Source of the DNA: Schistosoma haematobium
Lineage: Eukaryota > Platyhelminthes > Trematoda > Strigeidida > Schistosomatidae
Direction of reading: 5' to 3'
Assembly (NCBI RefSeq): GCF_000699445.3
Contig: NC_067197.1
Coordinates: forward strand, 22,675,809 to 22,739,808
Length of the DNA stretch: 64,000 nt
Part shown: one piece after another, positions 25,605 through 37,900 of the stretch
Layout of the letters: each line of letters opens with the position of its first letter
Position numbering within the stretch: the first letter of the stretch is position 1
Translations under genes and position numbers: made by a program
Notes under the pieces: model-generated
What the model was told of the DNA's origin: nothing
What the model saw: only the letters and a program-made list of their open reading frames with translations
The model's database searches: none

Positions 25605-25698
25605 TAGCGAAGATAGATAGTGCTACTAATCACCAAAGATGAGGGTTTTATCTTATCTGGGGACTCATCAGCTGGATGTACCTGCATCCCAGAGTTGA
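25605..25698 (-). repeat. Hammerhead SINE fragment, minus strand
   Basis: On the minus strand: the linker AAAATCAACTCTGGGATGCA, the ribozyme, and the beginning of the downstream block. The promoter half and tail are absent. It abuts the plus-strand copy at 25699 head to head. Confidence 0.75.
25632..25677 (-). ncRNA. Hammerhead ribozyme with mutated second box
   Basis: Core CTGATGA and stem I ATCCAG are intact. The second box is AAAA where GAAA is required, and the site triplet is ATC. Loss of the invariant G predicts an inactive ribozyme. Confidence 0.65.
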
Positions 25699-25701
25699 TT
25701 T

Positions 25702-25757
25702 TAGCTAAGTGGATAACGTGATAGCATTAGAAGCGAACGGTGCCGAGTTCGAGTCTC
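25702..25757 (+). promoter_or_regulatory. Pol III type 2 promoter (A and B boxes)
   Basis: A box TAGCTAAGTGG at 25702-25712 and B box AGTTCGAGTCTC at 25746-25757, about 33 bases apart. Both are close to tRNA consensus, so internal transcription by RNA polymerase III is plausible. Confidence 0.7.
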
Positions 25758-25788
25758 AGAGCGAACATCAACTCTGAGATGTAAGTAC

Positions 25789-25833
25789 ATCTAGCTGACG
25801 AGTCCCAAATAAGACGAAACGCGCATCCTGAAT
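25789..25833 (+). ncRNA. Hammerhead ribozyme, core intact, AUC site
   Basis: The core boxes CTGACGA (25795-25801) and GAAA (25816-25819) are canonical. Stem II is GTCC/AGAC with a CAAATA loop and one mismatch. Stem I is ATCTAG/CTGAAT with one mismatch and one wobble. The triplet is ATC, with cleavage expected after 25827; AUC fits the NUH rule. Activity is possible but reduced. Confidence 0.7.
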
Positions 25834-26717
25834 TCCACTGCTAGCCACTATCCATCTTCGCTTAATAAGCTTATGACTTAAGAGTATATCGAGGCAATCC
25901 GTACAGGATATATATATATATATGCCAATAAAAAACTGATCAATCGCAGTCCTAAAAACATCAATAAGAAGATTCAAACAAACAATATTTAAAAATCTTT
26001 CTTCTAAATATCTCAATTAGTATTAATCAAAGAAATATTGAATTTAGTGATCTGAAATTTCATAATTTACTCAAAAGAAAAATTGACGAACATAAAACTC
26101 AAACAAATAAGACAGACAATTTCATTTTATTTTATTCATAATTTAAAATGTTATTTCTAAAGAAAAAAAGGTTATTTTATAGAATTACGCAAACGTCTCT
26201 TTTTTCTGAGAAAAAAAAGATGATGTCGTTCAGAAGGACGATGAAAGCTCCACGATCAAATCATCCAGCTCTCAGAGAACAAAACTCCATTAACAAAAAA
26301 GATAAAGAAGATCTTGATGTACTTGTTTCTTTTATGTTTTTTTTTAGTTCAACGTAGAAATTTTATTTTTGTTTTAATTCATGTCTCTTTGATATAGTTA
26401 TTTCATTTCTTAGTTTTAAAAACAAAACAATTAAATCTGCTTCAATTTCATTTAATTATTTGGCGTCTTTATTTGTAACAAAAATAAATTGTATTTGAAT
26501 TCAAATTATTTCTATAATTATTAAGTCTGTTAAAAGATCTTATTTAGATCAATTTTAGTTTGTTTTATTTCATATGATATAAAAGAAAATGAAATGTTTC
26601 ATATAACAAAACTAAGACGGTGAACATTCAAAATGTCCAAGGGTTTATCTCTTTTATGGTTGCTGATATTAAGAATTCAAGTTGATCAATAGCTGGAAGT
26701 TTGAAACAAAAGGACAA

Positions 26718-26840
26718 TCAGTCAGTAACAACGTAGAACGTCGTACGTACGTACATCGGTTCGAGTTGTCATACCACATTAGCATGGAGATACAGTTGTC
26801 GACTCAGATCCCGTAGTGGTAGAGGTAGTAAGAGTATTAG
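26718..26840 (-). mobile_element. RTE-A 3' UTR fragment
   Basis: About 115 bases matching 34783-34900, the 3' UTR of RTE-A, including the CGTACGTACGTAC block and the terminal TGAC repeats at the left edge. It is a very short 5'-truncated insertion. A repeat immediately downstream carries a hammerhead. Confidence 0.7.
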
Positions 26841-26882
26841 ATCTAAGTTTCGGTGAACAAATTAACACTAGGATATAAGAAT

Positions 26883-26930
26883 ATGCAGCTGACGAGTCCT
26901 GGACAAGACGAAACGCAAGCCCTGGATTCA
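26883..26930 (+). ncRNA. Hammerhead ribozyme with altered cleavage triplet
   Basis: The core boxes CTGACGA and GAAAC are intact, and stem I (ATGCAG/CTGGAT) has one mismatch. Stem II is GTC/GAC with an enlarged loop. The triplet is GCC, not NUH, so cleavage is not expected. No Pol III boxes precede it; RTE-A tail sequence lies just upstream. Confidence 0.6.
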
Positions 26931-26959
26931 ACTCTTAACCACTCACGAACTTTACTAAG

Positions 26960-29900
26960 TGAACATTTAGAGTGTTTTCAAAAAGGATAAATATAGTATT
27001 CAACTGAAATTTATTTGATTGCAAATATCAACATCATACTAGAAGATAAATACACTTCAAATTTAATCATTACTTACTAGTTTAACGCCCAAAGTATTAA
27101 ACAAGAATATTTAAAAAACGAATTTTTGGAAGGTTTGCTTTTAGGTCATTACAGTGTGTAATGATAACTATCGTTTCTAACATTTACTATTTAATTACAA
27201 ATTGACGTCAATCGGCTATTTATTACAGGTTAAACAATGGTTATACAGATGTTTCAACCTTACTTGAAAATTTTTAACAGTATATGTCTTAGATACAACC
27301 ATATATTATGCATCCCACGACCTGTTCGTTCGATAGAGATTCAAATACATTTTGACTGTAGAGCAATCAACACGCTCTCAATCTTCAGAGGATGTTGAAA
27401 TCTACCTACCAAGTATGCAATATTGAAACTAGAGGAAGAGATAATATCACTGAGTTTAATGTTAGAGAGCTGGATGAAATGAAAAAGACTTATTGTTAAT
27501 AAATGTCAAGCGACAAAAAACTTTTAATAAAAATTTCTTGCTTATTTTATTAGCCCTTTTGTTATAAACTTTTAGAAAAAAGACTACGACATGATAGTTT
27601 TAAATAAATTGAGCATTGGGTAGAAAGTTAATGGTAAATATATTTATTCCTATGACATGGTTGAATGCATTTTTAGAACAAAAACGAAATTATGCAAATA
27701 AAGTTCTTATAAATAGTCTGAATTTACTATAATTTGATTGTGCTTTATATTATGGTTCCGACTATTTAGAAAGTGTTGACATAAACAAATCATTGATAAA
27801 AATCATGCCAGTCATGAACTGTAAACCTTAAAATGACTATAATAAACCTAATCTGAATTCAATTTATTACCGTTGACCAGATTGAACATTCATTTACGAA
27901 TTCATTTAGAACTCACATGAATTCGCTAATACTAGTACATGGTATTAGGGATTATAATTTGAAAATAAACAAATACATTTCGAATTCAACGAAAAGATGT
28001 TTTGGAAGTATTGAGTTGGTCCAAATAATACATAGGTGGTAAATAAAAGAACTTTTTCCCTGAAAAATGAAAGTTATTTGGAATGATACTGAGGTATATT
28101 TGCCTTCAAAAAGAAACACAGTTGCTTTTAACATGTAAAAAATATATCTGGAGAATATGTTGGCTTTTAAAGAACACTTACTATTATTATGACTACTGGA
28201 TTAGTAAAAACGGATGCCTGAATTTTTGTAATTTACATCGTCTATATATGGAACATTGGTAAATAAATTTAATTACCACTTCTGAAAAGGTTAATTTTCA
28301 TGTTCATGACTTATTACCTTTGATCAATTGTTTAATGTACAAACATCGATCCCGTAAAAACAGTGTGTATGAAATCAACGCTTTACAACAGTGGGCATCT
28401 TCAACGTTGTCACAAATAGAAATCAGGAGCTTTAGATATCACAAAGAGACTTTAACTCTTAGATCAACCGGTTAACTAACGTTAAACTATACAAAAAAGA
28501 AATCTACCGTGCTGTTCAAGAATGCTAAAAACAATTCAGACAATCCTTTTAGATTTAATCATTTAATGTAGCTGTACACCATAGGTACAACTATAAAGCT
28601 TCAATAAACAGTATCGTGGAAAATTGTCTTTACAGGATTATCTTTAGGCTAAATTGTTTGAATAGATCTTTTGTAGGGATCTATTTGATTGAAGAATCAT
28701 GTACATTGAAGATTGTTGTGAAATACGTGATTAGTGAAAACCAAGGTGCATTTGTTAACAGCTTCATTCTAGCATTTGAATTCACATTGGCAACATAGTA
28801 ATCAACTTAGTACTTCCAGGTTCCGTGTTGAATACAGTTCAATTAATGAGTCAATAACTGCTAGTTTAAATCCATCTTTGATCGATAAGGATCGTCTTTC
28901 AAATATTACTTTACATCGCCGATTATTGTTCAATTTATATACGAATGTATGTTGATATTGTAATCAAACAACTAATTAACAATGTATGATTATCAAGGTC
29001 AACAATAACTTTCTGAAATTTCTGAGAAATTCACAAAATTAATAATTTCATTTAGTTCACTTTTTTTCAATTTAAACGTTATAACCAGCACTATTTGGTT
29101 TACTCGATTCATGCCACTCTTCATATGTATAATATTTGGGAAGACATTTTATCCCTGTTAAAGTAGCTAATGTATAGATCTGAGTGAAGACGGTGTATGA
29201 CATTAACACAACTCAAAAATAAATACTCAGATTGGAATTATATTATTCTGAGCGTTTTTGAGAGGAAAGAAAAGTAAATGGAACATCTGTAATAGAGTCT
29301 ACAAACAAGTATAAGGCTACAGTTTCCTGAAAGAGGTGTATATATATATCAATGAATTCTAAAAAGTAACTGAGACATCACATAGGAAATAACTTAATGA
29401 TGAAGACTGAAGCCTTACAGTTGCATAGTTTTTGCAATAATTAATGATCAAGCTATATGAGATGAATATAATATGATCCGTACTGAACGTATCAATTGAA
29501 ATATACTAGAATCTTATGTAATAGTTGTAAACAGATATAATTTGGGACTATCTTTAATAAGAATTTACTAAATACAAATAAAACAATAAAATTTATCAAC
29601 GCGTTTGTAAGATAAAATTAGTCTCAACTTATAAATTGCTTGACAAACAAACATTTTGTTTGAATTCCTTAAAATAGTGTAAATCCTTGGCTGAAGTTTC
29701 ACAGTTATTTCATGATTCAGGCCTTCTAATAATCCTGCACTTCATTTGTTCAAATAATTGTACGAAACACAAGTGTGTCTTGACTTTAGCAAAACGTCAT
29801 ATAAAAAGGGAGTAAACACAAAACAAGCAGACAATATTTTATCATTATTAGGCTAGTGTTGTAAGTTTATCTCTTCTGTTAACTTGTTATATCGTCTAGA

Positions 29901-32014
29901 ACTATTGCGGTGACATGTTATTTAATACATACATAACTAACTTCCTGTTTAGCAGAAAGACTTTTTACATACTTCATTTAAACCTGGATGAACTAAACTT
30001 TACTTCATTAAAATGACCATACATTTTTCTCAGAAAGGGTTTAAATAAACAAGACTAATAGACTACTCAATAAAAAGTAAGATGATATTATTTAATAAGC
30101 ATAAAGATAAGACTTAAGGTTTTCGTGTACAACTTTGAATACTTATCTTTATGAAAATTGTGGAAAGTGTAAACGGTCTTTATCACGAACTGATATCATT
30201 TGGAGAAATAACTAAAATCAAGAATCGCTATAGTTATTTCATTATGTTTTGTAACTTCACAAAAGTGAATGTCTGAGACGTCACCGGTGGAAAAACATAA
30301 AACATCCAGCTATGTTGGCAAACAAGATGCCTTCAGACCACTAAGTCAAAGTCTTTACTTTCCTCAGTTGACAATTAAGTCTTCTTGGTTTAAGATATTT
30401 TTGTCATTAGTGAGACAATATAATTGTTCACTCAAGGAACTCTTAAAATTGACTACTTTAGGCGAGAAAATCGATGTTTCTGTTTCATATTAATGTTGAA
30501 ACTTTAATGTACATATTGTAGAAATATACTGTTAAAACATATAGAAAGTCAATTGATATCCAAAGCAACAAATATATCGGATCTTTATAGATCTTTGAAT
30601 ATGCCTCTAAGCTGTTCAGTGACACTGTATATGGATTACAAACATGTTTACTCTATTTTGTACGTAGTCTAATGTGTAACAGTCGTACGCTCAATAAAAA
30701 CTGCCTTCAAGATAAATTTTTGAAGTCCTGGTGTAGATTTGTGACTAGTGTGGATCATCTCAATCTGGTGACTCATTGAGACGCTGATGATAATGGTACA
30801 TATTATTAACTGACTTACTCTTAAAGTATAAACCATTCGGTCTCAAATCAGGTGTTCAAAGGTAATTAGCTTGCAGCTAGTCTGAGGTTTACTTCTGATA
30901 CGATTGATCATTCAGACGGGCCAAATAAAAGTTGAGGGGTGATCATGGGTGGACACTGTTAGCCAAGACTTGGTGCGCGATCGGTCACATGTGTGACTTT
31001 ATTTCTTGGGATGAGGAGTTCTATATTTAGTAGTGTGTTGTACATATATTCTCCATTTGATCAGGAAATAGAAACAATCTACTCATTTTTCATCCCCTCA
31101 ATTTGCTAGCTGGCTGGACAGACATATAGGAAGTGTTTACGTTGGTACTTTACCCAGCCGACGATAGAACATAAGAACTTACGTCCCAAGTGAATTAGTG
31201 ACAGGATACCTTTGATAAATACCACACTAAGATAAAACAGTTGTTTGGAGCTCCATGGATCTCAGTAGTTTTACAGCAAAAACTAAATATGAAATAAGGA
31301 CGATTCTGTTTTCTAAATGATTGTCCATTGAAATTAGATCTTTTAAAGACATGCATTGAGAACCAGGTTTCTATTTAGAATTATCATTCAATCACACAGT
31401 GATTCAGATAACTGATAGTATGACCACAAATACAGTATAGTTTATGAAGAGAACACTGAAATGCTTCCATTGGGTATACATTAATTAGTCACAGTAAATT
31501 TAACTGTAAAAGGTTTAAGTGGTTTCCAAGCATAAAGTAGCCTTTTAAAACGCGATTGTCAATAATGACACAAAAGTAGATTTTTTGACATAGATAACTT
31601 CAAGGTCTCTTGTGTAAAAAAATTTAACATTTCGGTGCCTGAGAGATGCTTTTTCGGATAGCGTGTTTTAGATTGTGAACTTCTATTGATAAACATATGA
31701 TATTTTTAAAAAAACAATTTCAGTACCCGAATCTCAGCAGAAATTAAACTAGTAAAAACTAGTTCGGCACCAAGAGAACTTATGGACAGAACTATTGACT
31801 AGAATTCGATTGCACTTGAACCACTAAGCATACTCTATGGCTGTCATGAAAAATGAAGCAGAACTATAAATCTCACCTTAGAATGCTAGTTTCATTCGTG
31901 GGGTATTCTCGTTCTATTTCAACTTCATTTAAATAACTTTGCTTTAATGATTATTACTTGAATTATCTGAAGTAGCTTAGGTCGAAACTCTCAGTAGTAA
32001 TAAATTTTTATCAA
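26960..32014. other. AT-rich DNA, no gene recognised
   Basis: 5 kb without a recognisable gene. Bases 27588-27624 repeat 10821-10857. The patch 30900-31200 is less AT-rich and may be repeat-derived. Confidence 0.4.
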
Positions 32015-32068
32015 CCTGGAAGCACTGGACGGCGGTCTCGTTCTACTATCAGGCTCCTCACTAGTTCA
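32015..32068 (-). ncRNA. Second-lineage hammerhead fossil
   Basis: On the minus strand it matches a hammerhead lineage with a GGCC-type stem III and a CCGTCCAGTGC cleavage site. Here the GTC site and GCACTG complement survive, but the boxes read GTGAGGA and GAGAC in place of CTGAGGA and GAAAC. It is predicted inactive. Confidence 0.5.
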
Positions 32069-32310
32069 TGAATTGATTTGTCATCTTTATGAAGTATACA
32101 GTCCCTAGCTTCATTATTGTTCACTCTAAAGACAACTATGATTGAATGCTAGTAACCTACGAGTATTCTTGATTTTAGTGGTCATGTTTAGCAGCCGTCG
32201 AGTAAATCAGAGGAGATTGTTGTGCATCAAACTTCTCCTTTGGTTGGCAGACAGATGTCTCGCTTATGCTACAAGTGATGCAAGTCAGAAACTTCCGTTG
32301 ACATAAATGT
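32069..32310 (-). mobile_element. RTE-A internal fragment
   Basis: Matches 35310-35570 of the RTE-A element at reduced identity, with shared blocks such as AATTGATTTG, TGCTAGTAACCTACG, TGGTCATGTTTAGCAGCC and CTCCTTTGGTTG. It corresponds to the region after the RT domain. It is heavily mutated, truncated at both ends, and directly joined to the hammerhead fossil. Confidence 0.65.
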
Positions 32311-33444
32311 GAAGGCATATACATTTTCAAAAAAATTAAATTAAATTTTGACCACATTTGGTCAAATTTACTTTACTCCCTTACTTGCTAATGAAGGTTT
32401 TGCTTATCTCTTAAAACTTAGGGAATTCAGTGAGAACATGGCCTGAGTACTATGAAACAACTCAGTTCTAGTTTCCAACGGGTAGATCCGTTCACCACTA
32501 ACCAAATAAAAGTGAAATAATTTTCTAGTTTATTACAACACAACTTAATTTCTGTTTACTACAGTAACAGTTTGAATCCTGTTCAAAAATATCACAGTAT
32601 TTTTAACAAAATGTCATTTTCTGTTCTGTTTCATACTAACCCAATAAACTATAATCCCCGAACTTAAATATATATTTATCTCCATACGTCAACCAACACA
32701 TATTAACCTGCAGACTAAGTTCAAGCTGACTAGCTGATGGTAGCTAGGTAACAAGTATAGTAAGTCGATTTGTGAACATACTATCGAGATATCAAGTATT
32801 AATATATAGTTAAGAGCAAAAATAAGCAGTTATTCTGTTATGTAAACAATACAAACAAAACAAAATAATTAAGAAACCTGAGAACTGAACTGTACAAATA
32901 AAATCAGCTGCATAGTCCTAAATTTATGATTGTTTTGTTGAAAAGAGATAAGAGATATAATGAGAGACTACCAGATGGGTCTTATTAAAATATCATTTAA
33001 TAACTACTGACAGGCCATACTTTTTGAAATCTGGTCGCGACTTGGCTGACTTCAATAAGCGTAGTGAGACGCCACTAAGTTCTCACGTTGAAAGTGTGTT
33101 TCTCATTGCAAAGAATAGAATTATTTATATAAACACTTTATTGTCAAGCATTTTTACAAAATTAGTCATTAACACGTGAGCCGTACGGCTCAATCCGAAA
33201 CAGTAGTCTTTTTTCCTCTGATGTAAGGTATTATAAATTTCCGCTAAAAATCATGTAAAACTTCAAGCCTTTCAAGAATGTTGATGAATACATTTTTACA
33301 GAAAGATGAGTTAAGTTATCAAAGGTACTGTAGTTAACCAGTTGTAAATAAGATGATATCTATCCATGTAAAAACACCCGTTATTCTTGAAAAACTCGAA
33401 GACAAAGATAACGCTTATGAACTCCACAACAGGAAAACGCTTAC

Positions 33445-33765
33445 TTTGAATTTTCCATGAACATTCTGAGGGGTATTTGTATGTACAATATTTTTGCCTG
33501 GGACTACTTTACTCGGAAGATAATTGCCATAATTCGGCTCTCCTTTTTGAGGCACCTCGTTGTAAATCTGAATGAGGCCAGTTCCAGAATTTATATTTCG
33601 TGACTTATGAAGAGGAGCATGGTTAACCCATTGCTTTGTTAAACCAATGTATTCACCAGTACCCGGACTATAATTCACACGTGAAGAGTGACGAATATCA
33701 GTAGCTGAAGCAATGTTAGATCCAGACAGCTTCATTTGAATAACTTTGCGGCTAATTCCGTAACT
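33445..33765 (-). CDS. Coding exon of an unidentified host gene
   Basis: Open on the minus strand and ending at a strong splice donor, AAA|GTAAGC (GT at 33444-33443), in phase 0. The encoded stretch is about 105 residues with balanced composition (SGSNIASATD, SPGTGEYIGLTKQW, LPSKVVPGKN), unlike random AT-rich translation. The 5' limit is uncertain; an acceptor is possible after TTTCAAG near 33750 or further up, before an in-frame TAA at about 33825. No ATG begins the frame (the apparent first codon is TTG), so this is an internal exon or one with a missed start. I do not recognise the protein. The next exon may be 4469-4095, also phase 0. Confidence 0.55.
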
Positions 33766-33769
33766 ATTC

Positions 33770-34765
33770 TTGAAATTGATACATCCCAATATATCAGTTT
33801 TTGTAAAATGCGCTATGTTTGTTATTTACAGTTGTGGCTTCAACAAACAACTTCAACACTCAAACCTTAAAGTCATTTAGGTGGCATGAATTATTGTTCT
33901 TTCTTTCCTGTTTTGAAATGAAACAAAGAATTCTTATGTAGTTTGATGCAGTTCTTGTTTGGCTCCCTCCGAATGTGGAAAATACTCATGCTGTTATTAA
34001 AAACAAATGGAAGTTTTACCGAACCCCTCAAGAACGCAGTGCACTACATTTTGAAGAAAGCTCACACAATTCATTAACACTATTTTGAGCTCAACTGGAT
34101 AACATTTTGATTCGTTTAAATGAGCTAAAGTCGAAGTTTGTTCAGTTACGTCCGTTACATTAATTTAGTAATAGGCTCCCGATATAACAAATCGGAGTGA
34201 TGAGCTATCTTTGATTGGGGCTAATTTGTGTTTTGAACGTCACTGTTACTCACACCTTGCCTGTAGGCCAACACTTCTCGGTGTTCTTAAGTGACACAAA
34301 GTAATCAGGAATACAGTTGCATGTTTTCGATTGCAGGTAATGTAGATATTTTGCGCAGGGGGATGTCCTTCATTCCATCGATAGAGGAAACCAGATTAGT
34401 AGTGAACGGGTCTTTATTTAGGTCACGGAAAAGAATAGATAGAACGCGAGGTTACCTTTTTGAAACAAACAACGTTTTTCAACATTCAATATAAAATAAT
34501 GAAAAATTTAATGCCTATATGAAATAAGGGAATGAATAAATGCTTTAGGCACAATTTTCAACATTACGAAGATACTTACGTCTAACTTTTAACCAATCGA
34601 CCTAAGTTGTAGCATTAGCTTCCTCCTAAAAGCGACTTCCATAAAAATGTCTTCCCAACCAACTTGCCCAGAGAGAACATGTCAGTTCAGTTTCTTCAGC
34701 TTAAGAGGGAATTACTTATTCGTTCAATGTCTGACTTTCAGTCAATGACGACCAAGGCCCAGTCA
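33770..34765. other. Intergenic or intronic DNA
   Basis: Base composition is slightly higher in GC than elsewhere. I find no supported gene or known repeat. Confidence 0.35.
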
Positions 34766-34777
34766 GTATTTAAAGAT
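34766..34777. repeat. Target-site duplication of RTE-A, 3' side
   Basis: GTATTTAAAGAT, matching GTATTTAGAGAT at 38720-38731 with one difference. Confidence 0.75.
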
Positions 34778-34998
34778 CGGTCAGTCAGTAACAACGTAGA
34801 ACTTCGTACGTACGTACATCAGTTCGAGTTGCCACACCACATTAGCACAGAGATGCAGTGGTCGATTCAAATCCCGTAGTGGTAGAGGTAATAAGAGTAT
34901 AAGCAGTAATCGGGAAGATTAGGGTTTGGAGATGTAATTTAAAGAGTATAATACAGTGAAATAAATTTGGAAAGAGGAAAAAAAAGGACATGAAGAAT

Positions 34999-37900
34999 TC
35001 AGAAGATTAGAATTTGGGAGAACACAGAGTGGATGCACCTGCGCCATTGCAAACGATTTTGAGCCATGTCAATCAGGGTCTCTAACCATCGGTTGCTATC
35101 ATCTCGCGGTCCCCAACCAGGTAGTCTACACCCACCAACATGACTCAGTCCACTTGTCAGTGACTTCATGGACTTGTGCCATGTTTTGGTTTGGCCGCCC
35201 CTAGCTTTCTTCCAACCTACTCCTATACCACTGAACATCGCACGTCGAGGCAGTCGGTCGTTGGGCATACGTAACACATGACCCAGCCATCTCAACTGAT
35301 CAAGTTTCACTACTTCATCAATTGATTTGCCATCCTTACCTAGTACCCGTTTCCTAACAACTGTGTTACTTACTCGATGGTCCCATGATATACGAGCAAT
35401 GTTTCGAAGACACCTATGATCAAATACTAGTAGCCTACGGATATCCTCTACTCTTACCGGCCATGTTTCACTGCCATAAAGTAGGACGGAACGAACTGCT
35501 GCGCAGTAAACACGTCCTTTGGTTGATAGACGGATATTTCGCCTACGCCATAAATGACGCACGTTGGCAAAAGCTAGTCGAGCCTTCTGTATCCGTGCTG
35601 AGATTTCGTCACACACCAGACCACAAGGGCTGATGAGACTTCCAAGATAAGTGAAGCGGTCGACACACTCAACTACTTCACTCCCTATCACTAGTTCGGG
35701 TGTCGATGTAACCCAATCCTGAAGCAACATTTTGCATTTCGAGGGAGAGAATCGCATCCCGAACATGCTTGCATTGTTGCTTAGAGTGGTCAGAAGACTC
35801 TGCATTTTGCCAGCGTCTTCACCAAATAAAACTGTCATCTGCATATTCCAAGTCAACAAGTGAATCTCCTGGTAGAAGTTCAACCCCTGTAAATTTAGAT
35901 GAGGAGAGTGTTATCTCTAAAAGTACGTCGACCACAAAGTTGAACAAGAATGGAGAGAGTGGACAGCCCTGACGAACACCACTTGAGGTAATCAATTCTG
36001 ATGACAGTTCGCCATAAGCTCTCACTCTACCAGTTGTGTTCGAGTAGAGAGCCTTTATAAGGTTAATGTACTTCTTTGGTACTCCTTTCAGTGACAAACA
36101 CTGCCATAGAACCTCATGATCAACAGAGTCGAATGCCGCCTTAAGGTCGAGAAATACTACGATTGTGGGGCGTCTGAATGTGTGTCTGTGTTCTAGAACC
36201 TGACGTAGTGTGAATATCTGGTCTATACAACCACGTCCAGGTCGAAAACCAGCCTGATTTTCTCTAGTCTGCTCTTCACGAGCTTTAGTTAGGCGTCGAA
36301 GTATTATTGAAGCTAATATTTTAGACACTATATTAGTCAAACTGATTCCTCTGTGATTGTCACAAGAGGACTTTTGTCCTTTCTTATAGACTGGCACAAT
36401 CAGTGATTGAGACCAGTCAGATGGGATTACGTCCAGTTCCCAAATTCTACCTAAGACCTCGGTTAATCTCATTGCCAATACTGGACCACCATCCCTAAAA
36501 ATCTCAGGAGTAAACCTGTCAGGGCCTGCTGCTCTCCCTCGTTTCAGATTTCCTATGGCTTTTTCAACTTCGTAAAGGGACGGAGGACCTACATTAACTT
36601 GCCATTCAGGTTGACTAGAGATCGTGGGAAACCGAAGTGTGGCTGAAGGCCAGTTGAACTGATCCCTAAAGTGTTCTGCCCATCGACCCAATCTCCTGGA
36701 TTGAGAATGAATAATATGTCCATCATTCTCTGAGATTGTTTCGCTAACGGTCGGGTTCCTAATTCCGGTTTCCTTAACGAGTCTGAACAATTGTCTGCTA
36801 TTACCTATTGCCGCTGCCTTTTCCATCTCTCTTGCTTTCGCCACCCACCACTGTTCGCGATCATTGCGTAGACTTCTTGTCAGCTTGCGCTTAAGCTGAC
36901 TCCGCTCTTCATTATGTTCAGAGCCAGGTGGAATGAGTTTCCGAGCATCTATCAGTGAGGTAGATGCTGCTGAGATCCAGTGTTGCTCCCTAACCTCCTG
37001 GTTTACCTTACTAGCAGATATCACTTCTATTTCCACAGCTTTTCGGATATCATTCCATGCTGCCTCGGGGTGGGCATCACATACATGGCTGCCTAACTGT
37101 TTTCCTAGTTGTTCCTGACATATATTCTTAGCTTGGCTATCAGTGAGTAGGACCCTAAGAGATTTCCTTGCAGTGTCTTACCTACGTCCAATAAGAAGCA
37201 GACGATTTCGCGCTCGCACTAGAGCATGATCTGAGTCTAAGCATGTGCTCCAGAATGAGCGACAGTCTTCTATCGAGCCACTCCATCGGTGGCTGATAGC
37301 GATGTGATCTATTTGGGTTCAACGTTGGGATGAATTCGGGAGCCGCCATGTCAAAAGATGTTTTCGCTTATGCTTCAAGTTAGTATCTGCAAGAAACAGG
37401 CAGTTATCTGAACATAGCTGCAACAGACGGTCACTATTATCTGTTCGTTGAGCCACGACACTATAAGATCCACCTAGGTGTCTTTCCCTTTCACTTAGTT
37501 TACCTACTTGAGCATTAAAGTCATCAGCCACTATTACTACATCCGAGCGCCTGGCTTTTCGGAGAAGGTTGGAAAGCTTTCTGTAAAGCTCATCTTTTTC
37601 CTCATCTGAGCTGCAGTCAGTGGGAGAATAGGCACACACGACAAAGAGGCAACGACGAGTGTCCCTATCTTTCTGAGTCCTTACTGTTCCGTTTAGTCGG
37701 ACAGCGCACAAACGACTGTCTACTGGGATCCACTCTAAGAGAGCTAGTTCTGCCCTAGGACTCAATGCTATACCTACGCCGGCGAGGCCACGGGAAGCAG
37801 AATCAGGGCTTCCAGATACACGAAGCGCAAATCGAGTCGGTTCTTTATTTTGGTATGGTGAGGTCAAATGAATGACGCTACTTGGATCCTGTATGCGCGT

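Larger units (their letters stand above)
25699..25990 (+). repeat. Full-length hammerhead SINE (Sm-alpha type)
   Basis: The most complete copy: Pol III A and B boxes, linker, hammerhead, the CCACTGCTAGCCACTATCC block, and the tail with GAGGCAATCC, an internal (AT)n, GCCAATAAAA and a terminal TTCAAACAAACAATA. A target duplication is not obvious. Confidence 0.85.

Noticed and set aside
33770..33789. An apparent MGC N-terminus suggesting an acylated protein
   Set aside because: The first codon is TTG, not ATG, so there is no Met and no N-myristoylation signal.
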